Shown here one piece after another: positions 10,901 through 22,683 of a stretch of DNA of 64,000 nt. A program made the position numbers and the translations under genes. Below the pieces are notes generated by a model. That model was not told the DNA's origin and ran no database searches. It worked only from the letters and a program-made list of their open reading frames with translations. Origin of the DNA: Trematomus loennbergii (taxonomy: Eukaryota > Chordata > Actinopteri > Perciformes > Nototheniidae); NCBI GenBank assembly GCA_012861695.1, contig JAAOOA010000060.1, positions 4,735,683 through 4,799,682 on the forward strand, given 5' to 3'. Within the stretch, counting starts at the first letter, position 1, and each line of letters begins with the position of its first letter.

Positions 10901-13004
10901 GACTTTAGCCTTTGCTGACCATTTACATGCACAAAAGCCTACACTGTAAAAAAAGATCGTAATTTTACAGGAAATAACTGTAAATTTTTATAGTAATTAT
11001 CATGTTTTTTTAAATAACTTGCAAAATCCTGTAAAATGACAGATATTAACTATAAATTAACAACCCAAAACATTATTTTAAGTATTTTGACAATAACAAC
11101 AAATAACGATTATTTCATTTTTTTTTACAGTAAATTTACTATATAATATTTACAGTATTTTTGCACTTTCAGAAAATACATGCAGATGTACGTAAAATAA
11201 AAAGTATTATCTGTAATTAAATATGTAACTCGTAATATAAAAGTGTATTACTATTATAAGACTTTAAGATATTTCTTTGTAATTTTAAGGTAAACATAAA
11301 ACTGTAAAAAAAAGCGTCAAACAAAAAAAATGTAAAGTAAAACATTTTTACATAAATCATTTTCTCAATATTCGATTGAATCCACCACAAACACAAAATA
11401 TCCAATGTTGAAACAAAAGTAAATAAATATGTTTTCATTAAATTCCTAACTTACTATATTGTAAACATCTACAGTTGACAATATCATTAAAAAAAATAAA
11501 AATCTTAGAAAGTGGAGAAATCTCTGCAGGGAGGACCCAGGTTTAAAACACACATGTTATTTACTCAACAATAAGTCACAGTTATCCTTGTTTTATTATG
11601 TGTTCTGTTGCTGTGTTTTTTTTCCCATTGGTCAATATACAGTAATAAGCCTTAGTCTTTCATGCAGTATAATGTGCATGGTTTTCGGATTCTGGCCGAC
11701 AGCCAGACTACGGCACTTGAATTGGAATTCAGCCATAACACGGCAGACAAGTCAGGCATGTTTGGAATGAGTCCACAACACTCCTGATTGGTTAATATAA
11801 ACGTCATCGAAGAAACCTGCCAATGAGAACTGCCCGCGCCTGTTGTTCACATTTGAAACATTCACGTCAGTTAGAGCGGGTCTCCTCCTGCGGACGGAGC
11901 TACAGCTGTCTGCCCCTTTCACACCGGCGCTTTTCCAGCTCCGGCTCGGAGCTGCAGGAGTTTATGGATTAATGGATTAATATCGGGATCGTTTTACATC
12001 TACACGTTAAATATGAGCATCGGGACGTCAACAAAGAACAGAAGACTTGAGATCTGGTGAGTCCTGCAACTGTAATGGAGTTAAACATGTATTTAGATAA
12101 TCCTTAGTTTGTGAATGTTTTATTTTTTTAAGGTTACGTTTCTTCTTCTAGTTAGCTGAGTTTGCATCATTAATAGGTTGTTAAATGTTAAGAAGCCCTG
12201 AGATGCTGTTTCTTGCAAGATGTTGCGCCCAAACCTGGTTTAACAAGGTGGCTGCTAACGTTAGCTTACAGCTTATTGCAGTGCTGCCGCTCCACCTCTC
12301 GTCTCCAACACGGGAGAATTACACATAAACATGCAGCGGGGTGTCACAGTGTTGTCGCCAAGTTTAATGTAAAGTTTCACAGCTTTCTTACAGCGGAATC
12401 CAGTTTGTTAATGTTCAGTAGCCAACAGCTAGCATAGCATAAACAGCTAACCGCTAACGTTCGGCTAACTTGCTAGTTAGCTCTGCTCTATATATTACAA
12501 GCTAACATGACTAGCTAATGTCACACTGTGTGAACTAAAATACTTGTTGTATTACTACATCATACATGCTTGGTCCAAATCACTGCTAAAATTATTTTTG
12601 AAAATGTATAGTAAATAAACACTCAGCCATGCATGAAATAACATAGCAAAAGAATACGGGCAATGTTTGACCCATGTTGTCCCCTTAGAAGTGTAGTGAT
12701 ACAAACATGATTTTTATTCAAAAAGTAGAAAGTAAAAATTAGAATCAACCAAGCATATCTTCCCCCTCGAAATCCCAGTTGTACTTCGCTAACATGGACT
12801 AGGTCATGTTAGACAAGCAATCCAGTGGTTAGTTTTAGGGTAAGCTCCATTGTTTTTTTTGTTTTTTATTCACTTTAAGAGAAAGGGATTTCAGAAACAA
12901 GTATCACAAGTTTGGCTCAAGGTAAAATTAACAAAAGCTAACTGTTGTTAGACTATGTTCCCCCTTCTAAACTTATGAAATAATCAATGCCCTTGGGATG
13001 CTCT

Positions 13005-13007
<3 letters not shown>

Positions 13008-13057
<50 letters not shown>

Positions 13058-13058
13058 T

Positions 13059-13100
<42 letters not shown>
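13008..13100. repeat. (TG)n microsatellite
   Basis: About 90 bases of TG dinucleotides, interrupted twice by GG. The ORFs read through it are artefacts. Confidence 0.95.
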
Positions 13101-13102
<2 letters not shown>

Positions 13103-14345
13103 CTGCCTTCAACACCATCATCCCAGCTCTGCTGCAGGACAAGCTCTCCCAGCTGCAGGAAGCAGCACGTGAGGCTGGGGAAACACGTCTCTGACCATCA
13201 GCACCGGTTCCCCTCAAGGCTGCGTTCTTTCCCCTCTGCTCTTCTCCCTGTACACCAACAGCTGCACCTCCAGTCACCAGTCTGTCAAGCTCCTGAAGTT
13301 CAGACGACACCACGCTCATCGGACCCATCTCTGGTGGGGACGAGTCTGCCTACAGGTGGGAGATGGACCATCTGGTGACCTGGTGTGGGGAAAACCACCT
13401 GGAGCTCAACGCTCTCAAGACAGTGGAGATGGTTGTGGACTTTAGGAAGAACGCAGCCCCGCCCGCCCCCATCACTCTGTGTGGCTCACCATCACTCTGT
13501 GTGACTCCCCAGTCACTGCTGTGGAGTCTTTCCGCTTCCTGGGCACCATCATCGCCCAGGACCTCAAATGGGAGCAGAACAGCAGCTCCCTCATCAAAAA
13601 AGCCCAGCAGAGGATGTTCTTCCTGAGGCAGCTGAAGAAATTCAACCTGCCAAAGATGATGATGGTGAACTTCTACACCTCCATCATGGAGTCCATCCTC
13701 ACCTCCTCCATCACCATCTGGTATGCTGCAGCCACAGCCAAGGATAAGGGCAGGCTGCAGCGTGTCATCCGCTCTGCAGAGAAGGTGATCGGCTGCAATC
13801 TGCCATCCCTCCACGACCTGCATGCCTCCAGGACCCTGAGGCGGGCAGGGAAGATAGTGGCCGACCCCTCCCACCCTGGACACAAACTGTTCACCCCCCT
13901 CCCCTCTGGCAGGAGGCTGCGCTCCATCAGGACCAATACCTCTCTCCATCAGGACCAAAACCTCTCTCCATGAGGACCAAAACCTCTCGCCACCAGGACC
14001 AAAACCTCTCGCCACCTCAACAAGGCCCCCCCACTGACACTTTACCTCATCCACAATGCAGACTCTATGCATTACATAATGGAGATCACAGGATGGTAAA
14101 TAATGCAATGTTTAAATATTGCTTACTGCACATATTTTATATTCTATAATTTATTGCATTCTATTTCGATGTATATTACTGCTTTATTTTATTGCTATCT
14201 TACTATATTTTTATTACAGTGTTCTTAATATAGTTCGCTATCTGTGTACTTTTTTATTTACTTTTTTTTATTTATATGTGTATGTACAACACCTAGTCAA
14301 ATTCCTCATACGTGTGAAAAACCTGTTTCTGATTCTGATCTTTTT
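13101..14345 (+). pseudogene. 3' end of a CR1/L2/Rex-type non-LTR reverse transcriptase
   Basis: The fragment starts in the reverse transcriptase (FNTIIPALLQDKL) and covers a broken active-site region (DDTTLIG is readable only across a frame change, around 13300). It ends in the best-preserved part, 13479-13973, with FRFLGTIIAQDLKWE, KAQQRMFFLRQLKKFNLP, SSITIWYAA, DPSHPGHKLF and PSGRRLRSIR, a C-terminal signature common in fish CR1/L2/Rex LINEs. At least three frame changes break it. The 3' tail ends in TTCTGATTCTGATC, the short tandem tail such elements leave. It sits inside the CACTA-like element and is dead. The exact clade is not settled. Confidence 0.8.
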
Positions 14346-15132
14346 GTCCTCTAGGTTGCACTGCCACATCTACAGTAGCGCAGAATGGACAGAAGAAACA
14401 TGATTGGGCCTCAAGGTTTTTGCAGCCAATATACATTCTACAAACTTGGGATAGGAGGGTGAGTAAACAAGTTATCCATTGGTTGGAACCTACATCCCCA
14501 TTGTTAGACGTACTAAATCCTGCACACTGCTCCTTCAAATTGACAATGTGAACATATGTCGCCATTTTGTAATTTCTGTTATTTTCAGTTGAGAATGTTT
14601 CAAAGTACTCAAAATTCAACTTACTTTTTGTTTCTACTGTTTATAAGTATGATGTTTAAATATGAAATGCTGTATTCATTAGTTTTCATATTTTAAGTTT
14701 TCAGAGTAATTGTTTCCGACAGAACATTTTGTGATGTCTTTTCATTGAATGTCTTTGATTGGAAAATGTTAGAAAAAAGCTGTAAAATAACAGTATTCTA
14801 CCTGTAGAACTTTAGGTTCTGTATTTATTTTAGTGTTTGATCATACAAATCTAATAAAAAAAAAGTAAAAAACAGTTTTTCTCATCCGAACTTTATTTAA
14901 GGTATTTGAATGTAACATTTTAAGACAATGGATTTTGAAAAGAGAGGAAAGTTTCCTGTAAAATCGTTAAGGACAATTTCTGTATATTAATTGCTTTTGC
15001 ACTTTATTTGAGTTAAAGTATTTTTACTTTAATTTTATGGTTTTTGTTTGGCAGCCGCTGCTGCCAGTCATTTGACCGTTTTTTTACGGGTTTTTTGCCC
15101 GTAGAAGTTTTAGTGCTGTACTTTTATTCAAG

Positions 15133-15705
15133 GTTATTGACTGTAAAAAGAGAGGATAAATCTGTAAAATTAGAGTATTTGTACGTTAAAGTATTAGTAA
15201 TGTACTTTTATTAAAGGTTATTGACTGTAAAAAGAGAGGATAAATCTGTAAAATTAGAGTATTTGCACGTTAAAGTATTAGTAATGTACTTTTATTAAAG
15301 GTTATTGACTGTAAAAAGAGAGGATAAATCTGTAAAATTAGAGTATTTGCACGTTAAAGTATTAGTAATGTACTTTTATTAAAGGTTATTGACTGTAAAA
15401 AGAGAGGATAAATCTGTAAAATTAGAGTATTTGTACGTTAAAGTATTAGTAATGTACTTTTATTAAAGGTTATTGACTGTAAAAAGAGAGGATAAATCTG
15501 TAAAATTAGAGTATTTGTACGTTAAAGTATTAGTAATGTACTTTTATTAAAGGTTATTGACTGTAAAAAGAGAGGATAAATCTGTAAAATTTGAGTATTT
15601 GTACGTTAAAGTATTAGTAATGTACTTTTATTAAAGGTTATTGACTGTAAAAAGAGAGGATAAATCTGTAAAATTACAGTGTTTTCCTGTAAAATCTTTA
15701 AGGAC
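15133..15705. repeat. 84-bp minisatellite, about seven copies
   Basis: Unit starts fall at 15133, 15217, 15301, 15385, 15469, 15553 and 15637, exactly 84 bases apart. Each begins GTTATTGACTGTAAAAAGAG. Copies differ at only a few positions (for example TTTGTACG versus TTTGCACG), and the last one degenerates. The unit is made of CACTA subterminal sequence. Confidence 0.95.
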
Positions 15706-15885
15706 AATTCCCGTAAATTAATGGCTTATTCACTTTATTTCAGTTAAAGTATTTTACTTTAATTTAAGGGTTTTTGTTTGGCAGCCGCTGCTGCCAGTAC
15801 TTTGACCGTTTTTTTACGAGTTTTTTTTTTACAGTGTATATAACACACTACAGGAAAGGGAAAACTCTAAAAGCATGATAGGGCC

Positions 15886-16290
15886 TCTTCAAAATCGGTG
15901 GCAGTCTCAGCAACCTACAGCAAGTCATGTTTTGGCTTTTAGTTTGCTGGTTTTGGGGATGTTTCACACTGAATGCATTGGCTAGATAGATCAGTGCGTG
16001 ACAGGTAAGGTGTTGACTTTTGTACACTTCCCTGTTGGTATGTTTTAAAGTGTCTTATAGTGAAAACCACCCTTGAATGATGGGATAGTAGACTAAAAGC
16101 TTTAGGAATCCAAACTATAACATATAATAAGTACCCTGTATCAAGATTGATGCAAAACAAGTTAAATTTGACCTTTTTAGAGAGATTTAGAAGAAAACAC
16201 TTCCGGGGTCATTTGGGTGGATTTTCCATATCTCTGGAACCCATCAGTCGATTTTGATGATTAACATCTCTTTTTAACCGTTAGAGCTAC
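15886..16290 (+). repeat. Dispersed repeat, inverted copy of 25016-25220
   Basis: 16060-16260 contains TTTAGGAATCCAAACTATAA, GTATCAAGATTGATGCAAAA and GGTCATTTGGGTGGATTT. All three recur in reverse complement between 25024 and 25200, so the same old repeat is present twice in opposite orientations. The element type is unknown. Confidence 0.7.
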
Positions 16291-16299
16291 TGTAGGGAT

Positions 16300-17015
16300 G
16301 CTCCTATTGCCAATTATGGGGCCGATCACTGATCGCCGGAATCAGTATCGGCCGATACCGATCGCCGATCCGATCGAGTGGGCGGGGCCTTTGGGGATCT
16401 TCCATTTAAAGTGATGTTTAAAACTCAGTTAATGGGGCTCATTCACTGGCGCTTCCACAAACAACAACCAACATAATTATTACATTCAAATGAAGTACAT
16501 TATTCAAGTTTACATTAACTTTGGATAATAACACGGGAGAAATTAGCGGAAGCGCTCTCTTTTCCTCTCTCCCCCTCCCCCTCTCTCTCTCTCCTGTCAG
16601 CCTGTCAGTATTGTCTCATGCAGCTCACTGATCCAGTAATGAGTGACCCGACAGTGAAGAATAAATATATTTATAACTAGTTTAGCTTGTTCCAGAGGTA
16701 GATAAAATAGCTAAGTGTGTTAGGTCTAACTCTTAGTATGTGTTTTGCTCTGCTCAGCGGTCCGTCACAGCAGGTGGAGCTGCAGGATTTCTGCTTCACA
16801 CACGTGGCATACCGCTATTTTATTGCCATTTTCGGACACCTTAAAATACTGCCAGACCGGTGAAGCCATTTTGGCGAGCTTGTTTTGCCGCGCACAGAGA
16901 AAAGTTTCATGTATTTTACGTCATCCTTTTACGTCATGCGATCGGCTCTCGCGATCGGCTCTCACGATCGGCATTTTTAGAGAGCACCGATCGATCGGTA
17001 GAGAGTGAGTATCGT
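16300..17015. mobile_element. GATCGG-rich inverted-repeat MITE, ends uncertain
   Basis: The left part (GGGGCCGATCACTGATCGCC, ATCGGCCGATACCGATCG) and the right part (GCGATCGGCTCTCACGATCGG, CACCGATCGATCGG) are mutually inverted and CG-rich. A GAGTGACCCGACAGT patch in the middle recurs near 48780. No target duplication is readable. Confidence 0.5.
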
Positions 17016-17130
17016 TTAACGTCATAATTTAAGTTGCGCTGACGGCCGACAGAGGGCGACAGCGGCCGCTAATGCAGTTGTGTGGTTCTTATCTGTCAAA
17101 TATCACACACGAAGAAGAAAAAAGACCGGC

Positions 17131-17850
17131 CACACAAAGACCCAATCCCAAACCGCCCCCTACACCCTACCCCTATACACTACCCCTATACACTACCCCT
17201 CCATTTGCGCGTTCGCGCGGAGGGTCCGCCACATTAAGTGCTGTTCCAAACCAACGAGGGTGGAGCGGTGTGGAGGGGGAGTGGGCTATCAAGCCCTCAA
17301 ACAGCGAGTCTGCAGCGGTGCTGACTGGAGATCGGTCTCTACCTGACCGGTCTCAACGCTGTGTGTGTCCGTAAGGACACACACAGACAAACAGTTCCAG
17401 CAAACATCCACTGATAAATTGCGATGTTAACAACCTCATGATAACCTCATATTTTTTTAACTTCATACCTGTGTTTAGTCTAGAAAAAGGTAAATGTGTG
17501 CATTTTATTATAAAGTTGTGTATATTTACAGACTGTTGCAAAAACTAAGAAGCTTATAAACATCAGGTTTAAAACTAAAAGAGCTTTACAAAAAAGATGT
17601 TTGGAGTTTTATTTGAGTTATTAATTTAAATTTTTTGTCAAAGAGATGCTGATTTGAAACCGTTGTTACATACAGTTACGGCATTTCCTGTTTCTGCCGG
17701 AGAGAGGGGAGTTTGTCCCAAAGCTTGCCGCTGTATTTACTCCCTCCATCTGACAGGAGGGAGCCTCATGTGTCACTCCACGGAGTTCACTCCGTCACGG
17801 AGGGGGAGTGTGTAGGGTAGGGTGTAGGGCGTGGTTTGGGATTGGGCCAA
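17131..17850. mobile_element. Inverted-repeat element with ends CCCAATCCCAAACC
   Basis: CCCAATCCCAAACCGCCCCC at the left is mirrored by GTAGGGCGTGGTTTGGGATT at the right. Next to the left end, TACCCCTATACAC repeats in tandem. The interior has no supported ORF. Confidence 0.65.
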
Positions 17851-18317
17851 AGAGAAGGGATTAGACGCCGTGGCAGACAGGGAGAATGAAAAAACATGGA
17901 TAAAAATCAAAGAAAACGAATAGAAAAAAGGTGGGGCCGAGAAGGCAAGAGAAAAAAAGGTGAAGTCACTCGCAGGTGAAGCATATAAATGTCGCAAATT
18001 GACAGACCTTTTTGGAATTATCCCTTGAACTGCATAAATGCAGCATAATAAACACCTGATTTCTAATAACTAATAACAAATAGTACTGTATGTTTGTGTG
18101 TTTACTGTTTTACGCTGTCCCATGTGTTTAAGACATCTGAGGAGTGTCCTCCCTCTTTCAGGTGAGAATTATCCCTTGAACTGCATAAATGCAGCCTAAT
18201 AAACAGCGGTTTTCTAATAACTAATGGAATGATGGATTATCAGTAATCATTTCAAAGTGACACAGACACATTGGATTAATTTATGGATTAACCTATAGCA
18301 GCGTTTTTATCATTTTA

Positions 18318-18733
18318 ATGCCATTTGGCGCGTTCACACCAGAGTACTTTTCCCACAATAGTTCATCAGAACTACGATATATTTGCGTTCACACCAAAAA
18401 GCCCCCTTTTACCCCCTTTGCAGTGCTAGAGAGCAGGGACTTTTGTGGGAGAAAAAGGTTCATATGTCTGATTGGCTGGGCGGAATGCAAACCACGCCCC
18501 GTAAAACTCCCAAAAGGTTTTGTGAAGCCGCCATTGTATTTGCTCGCATTAAAAACTCTGCGCAGCGCACCAACGAAGAGTTTACTTTTGTGAAAGCAGT
18601 TATTATGGCAACACTAAATAAATCATCGGAGCGGTGGAGTGATGAGGATGTGTCGGCGCTTCTGGCGATTTACTCGAAGGACGCGATCCAGAAGCTTCTA
18701 CTGAAGGCAGTTTCCGTTGTACAGCAAAGATAG
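18318..18733 (+). pseudogene. Harbinger-like element fragment with a Myb/SANT-like start
   Basis: An ATG at 18606 opens 42 codons up to TAG, reading RWSDEDVSALLAIYSKDAIQ. This resembles the Myb/SANT-like DNA-binding protein that accompanies Harbinger transposases in fish. Upstream, GCGTTCACACCA occurs twice (18328 and 18384), typical of a transposon end. The ORF stops far short of a full protein and no transposase partner is present. Confidence 0.5.
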
Positions 18734-19151
18734 CCGACCTGGGAACCGTCCACAGCGCAAAGTCATGCCGGGACGGCGACGAAGGTAAAATAAACCAACC
18801 CTGTCTCCTAAAAATTACGTTCCCACAGAACTAAAATGCATTCTCAATTACGTTTAGCTAGAAACGTTTGTTATGAACGTATCTCAAATACGTTTATTTT
18901 CTACATATCTTCTAGAAACATATTTTCTCCCACGTTACGTTTGTTATGAACGCATCTTAAATACGTTTATTTTCTACATATCTTTGCCATTTATTGTCTT
19001 GCTTATAATAATGATAATAGTCATTTATAAATATCATTTTAGAGCACACATTTGAAATCGACGATCAGGCTCGATATCCTATGGTTAAATTAAAATCAGT
19101 AGGCGAGGCTGTAATTTCGCCAGCTGCGAGGCAGAAAATAATAGTTTTAAC

Positions 19152-19212
19152 ATGCCAAAAAGCTGCTGTGTCGTTTATTGCACCTCAAAGAGCTCTGTGG
19201 CTTCAGGCTTGA
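19152..19212 (+). pseudogene. THAP-like zinc-finger start, truncated
   Basis: ATG followed by MPKSCCVVYCTSKSSVASG, then TGA. The C-x-x-x-C spacing after a short basic start resembles the first strand of a THAP domain, as found in several DNA transposases. It is only about 20 codons long, so this is suggestive only. Confidence 0.35.
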
Positions 19213-19337
19213 TCGCCGTTCAAATGACAGCTGGTTTCCCCAAAAGTGGGCGGGGCTGTAAAGTGACGTGGGAAAGATCCTCAGCTCGCTGATTGGATGT
19301 TTTAGCCGCAATGCACGTTGGGATATGGTGTTAATGC

Positions 19338-20563
19338 CAGAGATGTGGCATTTGATGACTTTGGACTCGACTTGACAAAATCACAAAACACTTGCGACTC
19401 GACTTGGACTTGAACACCGATGACTCGGGACTTGACTTGGACTTGAGCCTTCTGACTTGAGGTGACTTGATAATTTAATTCAGAGGTCTCCAACACGCCG
19501 ATCGCGAGATGCCGCTAGAAGAGCAGACTCGAGTCGGGGAGAGCAGAATCTCCAGCCGCTGCAACTCTTGCTGAGAATCCTTGCAGGCAGGGGCGGGTCT
19601 TTATTTAGCTGGGCCACCATGCGGCCAATCATATGCGAGGACACACTAGGATCATACCATTATGTGAAAGAAGGGTGGGGGGCAGACGCTCCAAAGACAG
19701 CAGGTGTAGTGGTACAGGCCAGCTACACAGAGCGACGGGGAGACAGATTTAAATGCAAGCGCGTCGGAAAAAGTCAAGAAATTAGCGAAAACCGAAAAAA
19801 GAAGCAGCATCTGGCTGCATTTCAATGATATTGGAGAAAGCAAAGCTGAGTGCAGGATTTGTAAAATGAAAATAACCTTCAGAGCAGGGGTTTTTTTTGG
19901 TAACCACTCAGGATTTGTTGTCAGAGGTGGGAGAAGTTCAGATCTTGTACTTGAGTAAAAGTACCAGAGTGTAGGAATACTCGGTTACAATAAAAAGTCC
20001 TGCATTCAAAATGTTACAAGTAAAAGTACAAAAGTATTAGCATCAAAATACAGTTAAAGTACCACCTGCAGAGGGATCTAGATTCAGGTGTTCTTTTCCC
20101 CATAGAGACGCCTCGCTGCACATTATCCCTTGCATAAAGATAGGTTGTGGGTCCCTTATAACATGCTGTACACAGTGGAAATAAACATTCTGGTTACCTC
20201 AACATCAGGGATCTTATCCATTAAACTCCTTCTGAATCAAACCGTCACGGTAGCATTACCTTACTGATCCCTCTTACAATAGAAGACAAACACGTTACTT
20301 TACCAGCAGAGAGAAAATAGATTATTACAGTATTAATGTGACTAATAAAGAGCAGTTTAATTATTAAGTATTATTCTGTTGATGGGTGTCATTACATTTG
20401 GTGAAAAGCACATAATGACTTGTTTAAGACTCGTTTTGTCAAAGTTTAGGACTTGGACTTGACTTGAACTTTCCCATCCTGACTTGAGACTTGACTTGGA
20501 CTTGAGCACAAAGACTTGAGACTTGACTCGGACTTGCAAAACAATGACTTGGTCCCACCTCTG
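19338..20563. mobile_element. hAT element inserted in the older repeat
   Basis: The ends are CAGAGATGTGG and CCACCTCTG, flanked by an exact 8-bp duplication GTTAATGC (19330-19337 and 20564-20571). Removing it rejoins a block colinear with 9720-9760. The subterminal regions are tandem ACTTGACTTGG-type motifs, also seen at 44865-45020. The interior holds pieces of other repeats, including a second hAT-like start at 19484 (CAGAGGTCTCCAACACGCC). Confidence 0.8.
19484..19920 (+). pseudogene. hAT fragment with remains of a BED zinc finger
   Basis: After a CAGAGGTCTCCAACACGCC start, a broken frame around 19790-19890 reads pieces of a BED-type finger (FNDIGESKAECRICKMK across a stop). It is truncated and not coding now. 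Confidence 0.45.
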
Positions 20564-21508
20564 GTTAATGCGATATGAAATCCGAAAAAAAATTCAGAGT
20601 TTAGGATGGCCGAAGAAGACACTACACTACCCATAATCCCCAGCTATCGTTTGGGACTACAGTCCCGTTGACAAACCCCGTGATTAATCTTCAAGCTCTG
20701 GGATTGGATGTTGGAGTGGCAGTGCGCCAAGGTTACACCGAGCGTCAAACAGCTCTTTGAAATGGAACGAAACCACGGCAGACTATTCAAAACTGGACTT
20801 GAACGCCCTCCCAGAACTACACATGCTGGCGATTGTGTTTCGCAACATGTTCTATGGCACGTCTCTACTGGGAATTGTAGTTTTAAAAGACGTTTTTTCC
20901 CAAAATTAGAAGTTGACAGTATTAAACTGTGTACACCCCTGGAGGTTTAGGCGATAGGAAACAAATTGGTGTGTACAAATGTAAAACATGTAATTAATAA
21001 ATGGGTGAAAATCGCTTGTGTCCATAATGGGAAGCATTCATATATACCCACATGCCAGCTCATTGTTACTTTGCAATTCTACTCCACTACAATTCAGAGG
21101 TTAACCTGGTATTTTTACTCCACTACATTTATTTTAGTTACTTTGCAGATTCTGATTAATGATGTGAAGTATAAACAACCCTTGAATCAGACTTTAGTTA
21201 CACCTGAGTAAAATTCAGTGAAGGTGATTGTCAAGTGCCAACAATCAGGCGAGATATTAGTTGGTGCTTGAGAAGACTAAACATTTATCTGCAGATCTCT
21301 ATAAAGTATATTCATTACTCGTTATTCTCTACTAATAGTTAATTAAAAACTGTATATAATAGCTATTTTGCACATCCCTTTCAAGATTTTCTAAGGTTTA
21401 TTGACATATCATATACACAACTATGTTGAAGTTATGCAATTAATGAAAAATGTGGGTCACAGGTTCCTCAACAGTGCATTACAAGACATCTATCAATATG
21501 TGTGTATA

Positions 21509-21625
21509 CCTCCACCATTAAGCTCAAATTCTGCACATTTCTTATACTATCTACATACATAAGAGTATAAGTAATGTGTATAATATCAGTTAAAATAAGT
21601 GCTTCAACACAGTTAACATTGCAGG
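21509..21625 (-). repeat. Reverse-oriented copy of the 10245-10369 segment
   Basis: It reads as the reverse complement of 10245-10369 with a few indels, while the sequence to its left matches in direct orientation. It starts CCTCCACCATTAA and ends GTTAACATTGCAGG. Confidence 0.75.
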
Positions 21626-21840
21626 AAAGCAATGATCCGGATCTCTTCAATGACTGACTCAGAAGACCCTGAGTCCGTAAAAGGATCCGGATTTGCCATC
21701 TCTAGTTTCTATAGGGTTCATGGCAGACGGATGCAGTTGCTCTCAGGAGGATATATAATAAAGGTGTGTTAACTGCTGAGCCTATTTACTGTGCATACGA
21801 CACACCTATCACAGTTTATTCATTTCACACAGGTTACGCC

Positions 21841-22335
21841 AGGGGTCGGCAACCCCTGGCATGCGTGCCAGCATTGGCACGCGGCACCGTAACCAGTGGC
21901 ACACTAGGAATAAGTGGAATAAGTGTGCAAAATATTTAAATTGTATTTTCGGATCCTGAACGAGACCGCCACCAGAGCGCGTCTCCCCGTTACCTGCAGA
22001 AGGAAGCCATGCACGCAACGCAACCCCGCTCTGTTTAAAGGGCCCATGTCATGCTTTTACGGTTATAACCCGTCCCCTTGTGTGTTATGAAGGTTTTTAT
22101 GCATGTAAACGGTGTGCAGAGTCACAAACCCTCAAAGTACACCCTGTAGCGAGTACAACTCTAACACAGAAAATACCTCCCCAAAACGGCTCGTTGGAGA
22201 TACGTCATTGTCCATTTGATTCTTCCGGGACGGCATGATGTCAAGCCGTACCCGGAACGAAATGGACCAATCTGTGGAGCCGTTACGTTACGTCCGCGGA
22301 GCCGTTACGTTAAGCCCCCGCTGATTGGTCCAAAT
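21841..22335. mobile_element. Fragments of a hAT end and a TTAA-type MITE
   Basis: AGGGGTCGGCAACCCCTGGC at 21841 resembles a hAT terminus. From 22035, TTTAAAGGGCCCATGTCATG resembles the TTAA-target MITE family seen at 52157 and 58769. Neither has a matching second end in place. Confidence 0.4.
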
Positions 22336-22404
22336 TGACCAATCCACGGACTTCCTCACACACACATCTGTGGTCAGGGAGCAGGCAGCTCAGTTAATTT
22401 CTCT

Positions 22405-22683
22405 ATTTTCTACAACCTCTGCCTATCCCTCATCGCCCCTGGTCCCACATTTCTCTGGACTTTGTTACTGGTCTACCACCGTCCAACGGGCACACTGCCA
22501 TCTTGACGGTGGTAGACCGGTTCAGTAAGATGGCTCATTTTGTGCCGATACCCAAGCTCCCCTCTGCTAAAGAGACGACGGAGCTGGTCCTGTTCCACGT
22601 GCTTTACGCTGTATAGTCTCCAAGCACCCAGCGGCCTGGGCTAAACAACTGCTCTGGGTCGAGCCCACAACACGCTGATCAGT
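22405..22683 (+). pseudogene. Broken Gypsy integrase core
   Basis: Short pieces in shifting frames read [31 protein letters not shown] and [10 protein letters not shown], the conserved middle of a Ty3/Gypsy integrase core (the D of VVDRFSK is a catalytic-region landmark). The frame changes at least twice, and the segment just before 22684 is disrupted. It belongs with the ORF that follows. Confidence 0.75.

Larger units (their letters stand above)
10942..15836. mobile_element. CACTA/EnSpm-like non-autonomous element with internal insertions
   Basis: The ends are CACTGTAAAAAAA (left) and TTTTTTTACAGTG (right). Related subterminal motifs based on TGTAAAA/TTTTACAG recur on both sides, and the block GGCAGCCGCTGCTGCCAGT occurs twice (about 15052 and 15780). 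The CAC ends with TA on both sides fit CACTA elements. An exon-like GC-rich patch at 11880-12060, followed by GTGAGT, may be a former transposase 5' exon. No transposase ORF survives. A LINE fragment, a TG repeat and a minisatellite lie inside. Confidence 0.5.
18795..21625 (+). mobile_element. Composite old repeat sharing blocks with 9690-10369
   Basis: GATCCTCAGCTCGCTGATTGG (19270) and GCCGCAATGCACGTTGGGA match 9690-9740. After an inserted element, the match resumes with GCGATATGAAATCCGAAAA (20570), and later from 21293 (CTATAAAGTATATTCATTAC). The left part has direct repeats (ACGTTTGTTATGAACG and AATACGTTTATTTTCTACAT, each twice). It carries a short THAP-like start at 19152, a hAT insertion, and the inverted segment at its right end. 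Confidence 0.6.

Noticed and set aside
12984..13378. Cys/Val and Thr/His repeat ORFs on both strands
   Set aside because: They are translations of a (TG)n microsatellite.
13350..14108. 252-codon ORF on the minus strand
   Set aside because: It is a shadow of the plus-strand LINE reverse-transcriptase fragment, which has clear family motifs.
17148..17210. CCCTA-rich stretch resembling telomeric repeats
   Set aside because: The vertebrate telomere unit CCCTAA is absent; this is a transposon end with irregular CTACCCCTATACAC repeats.
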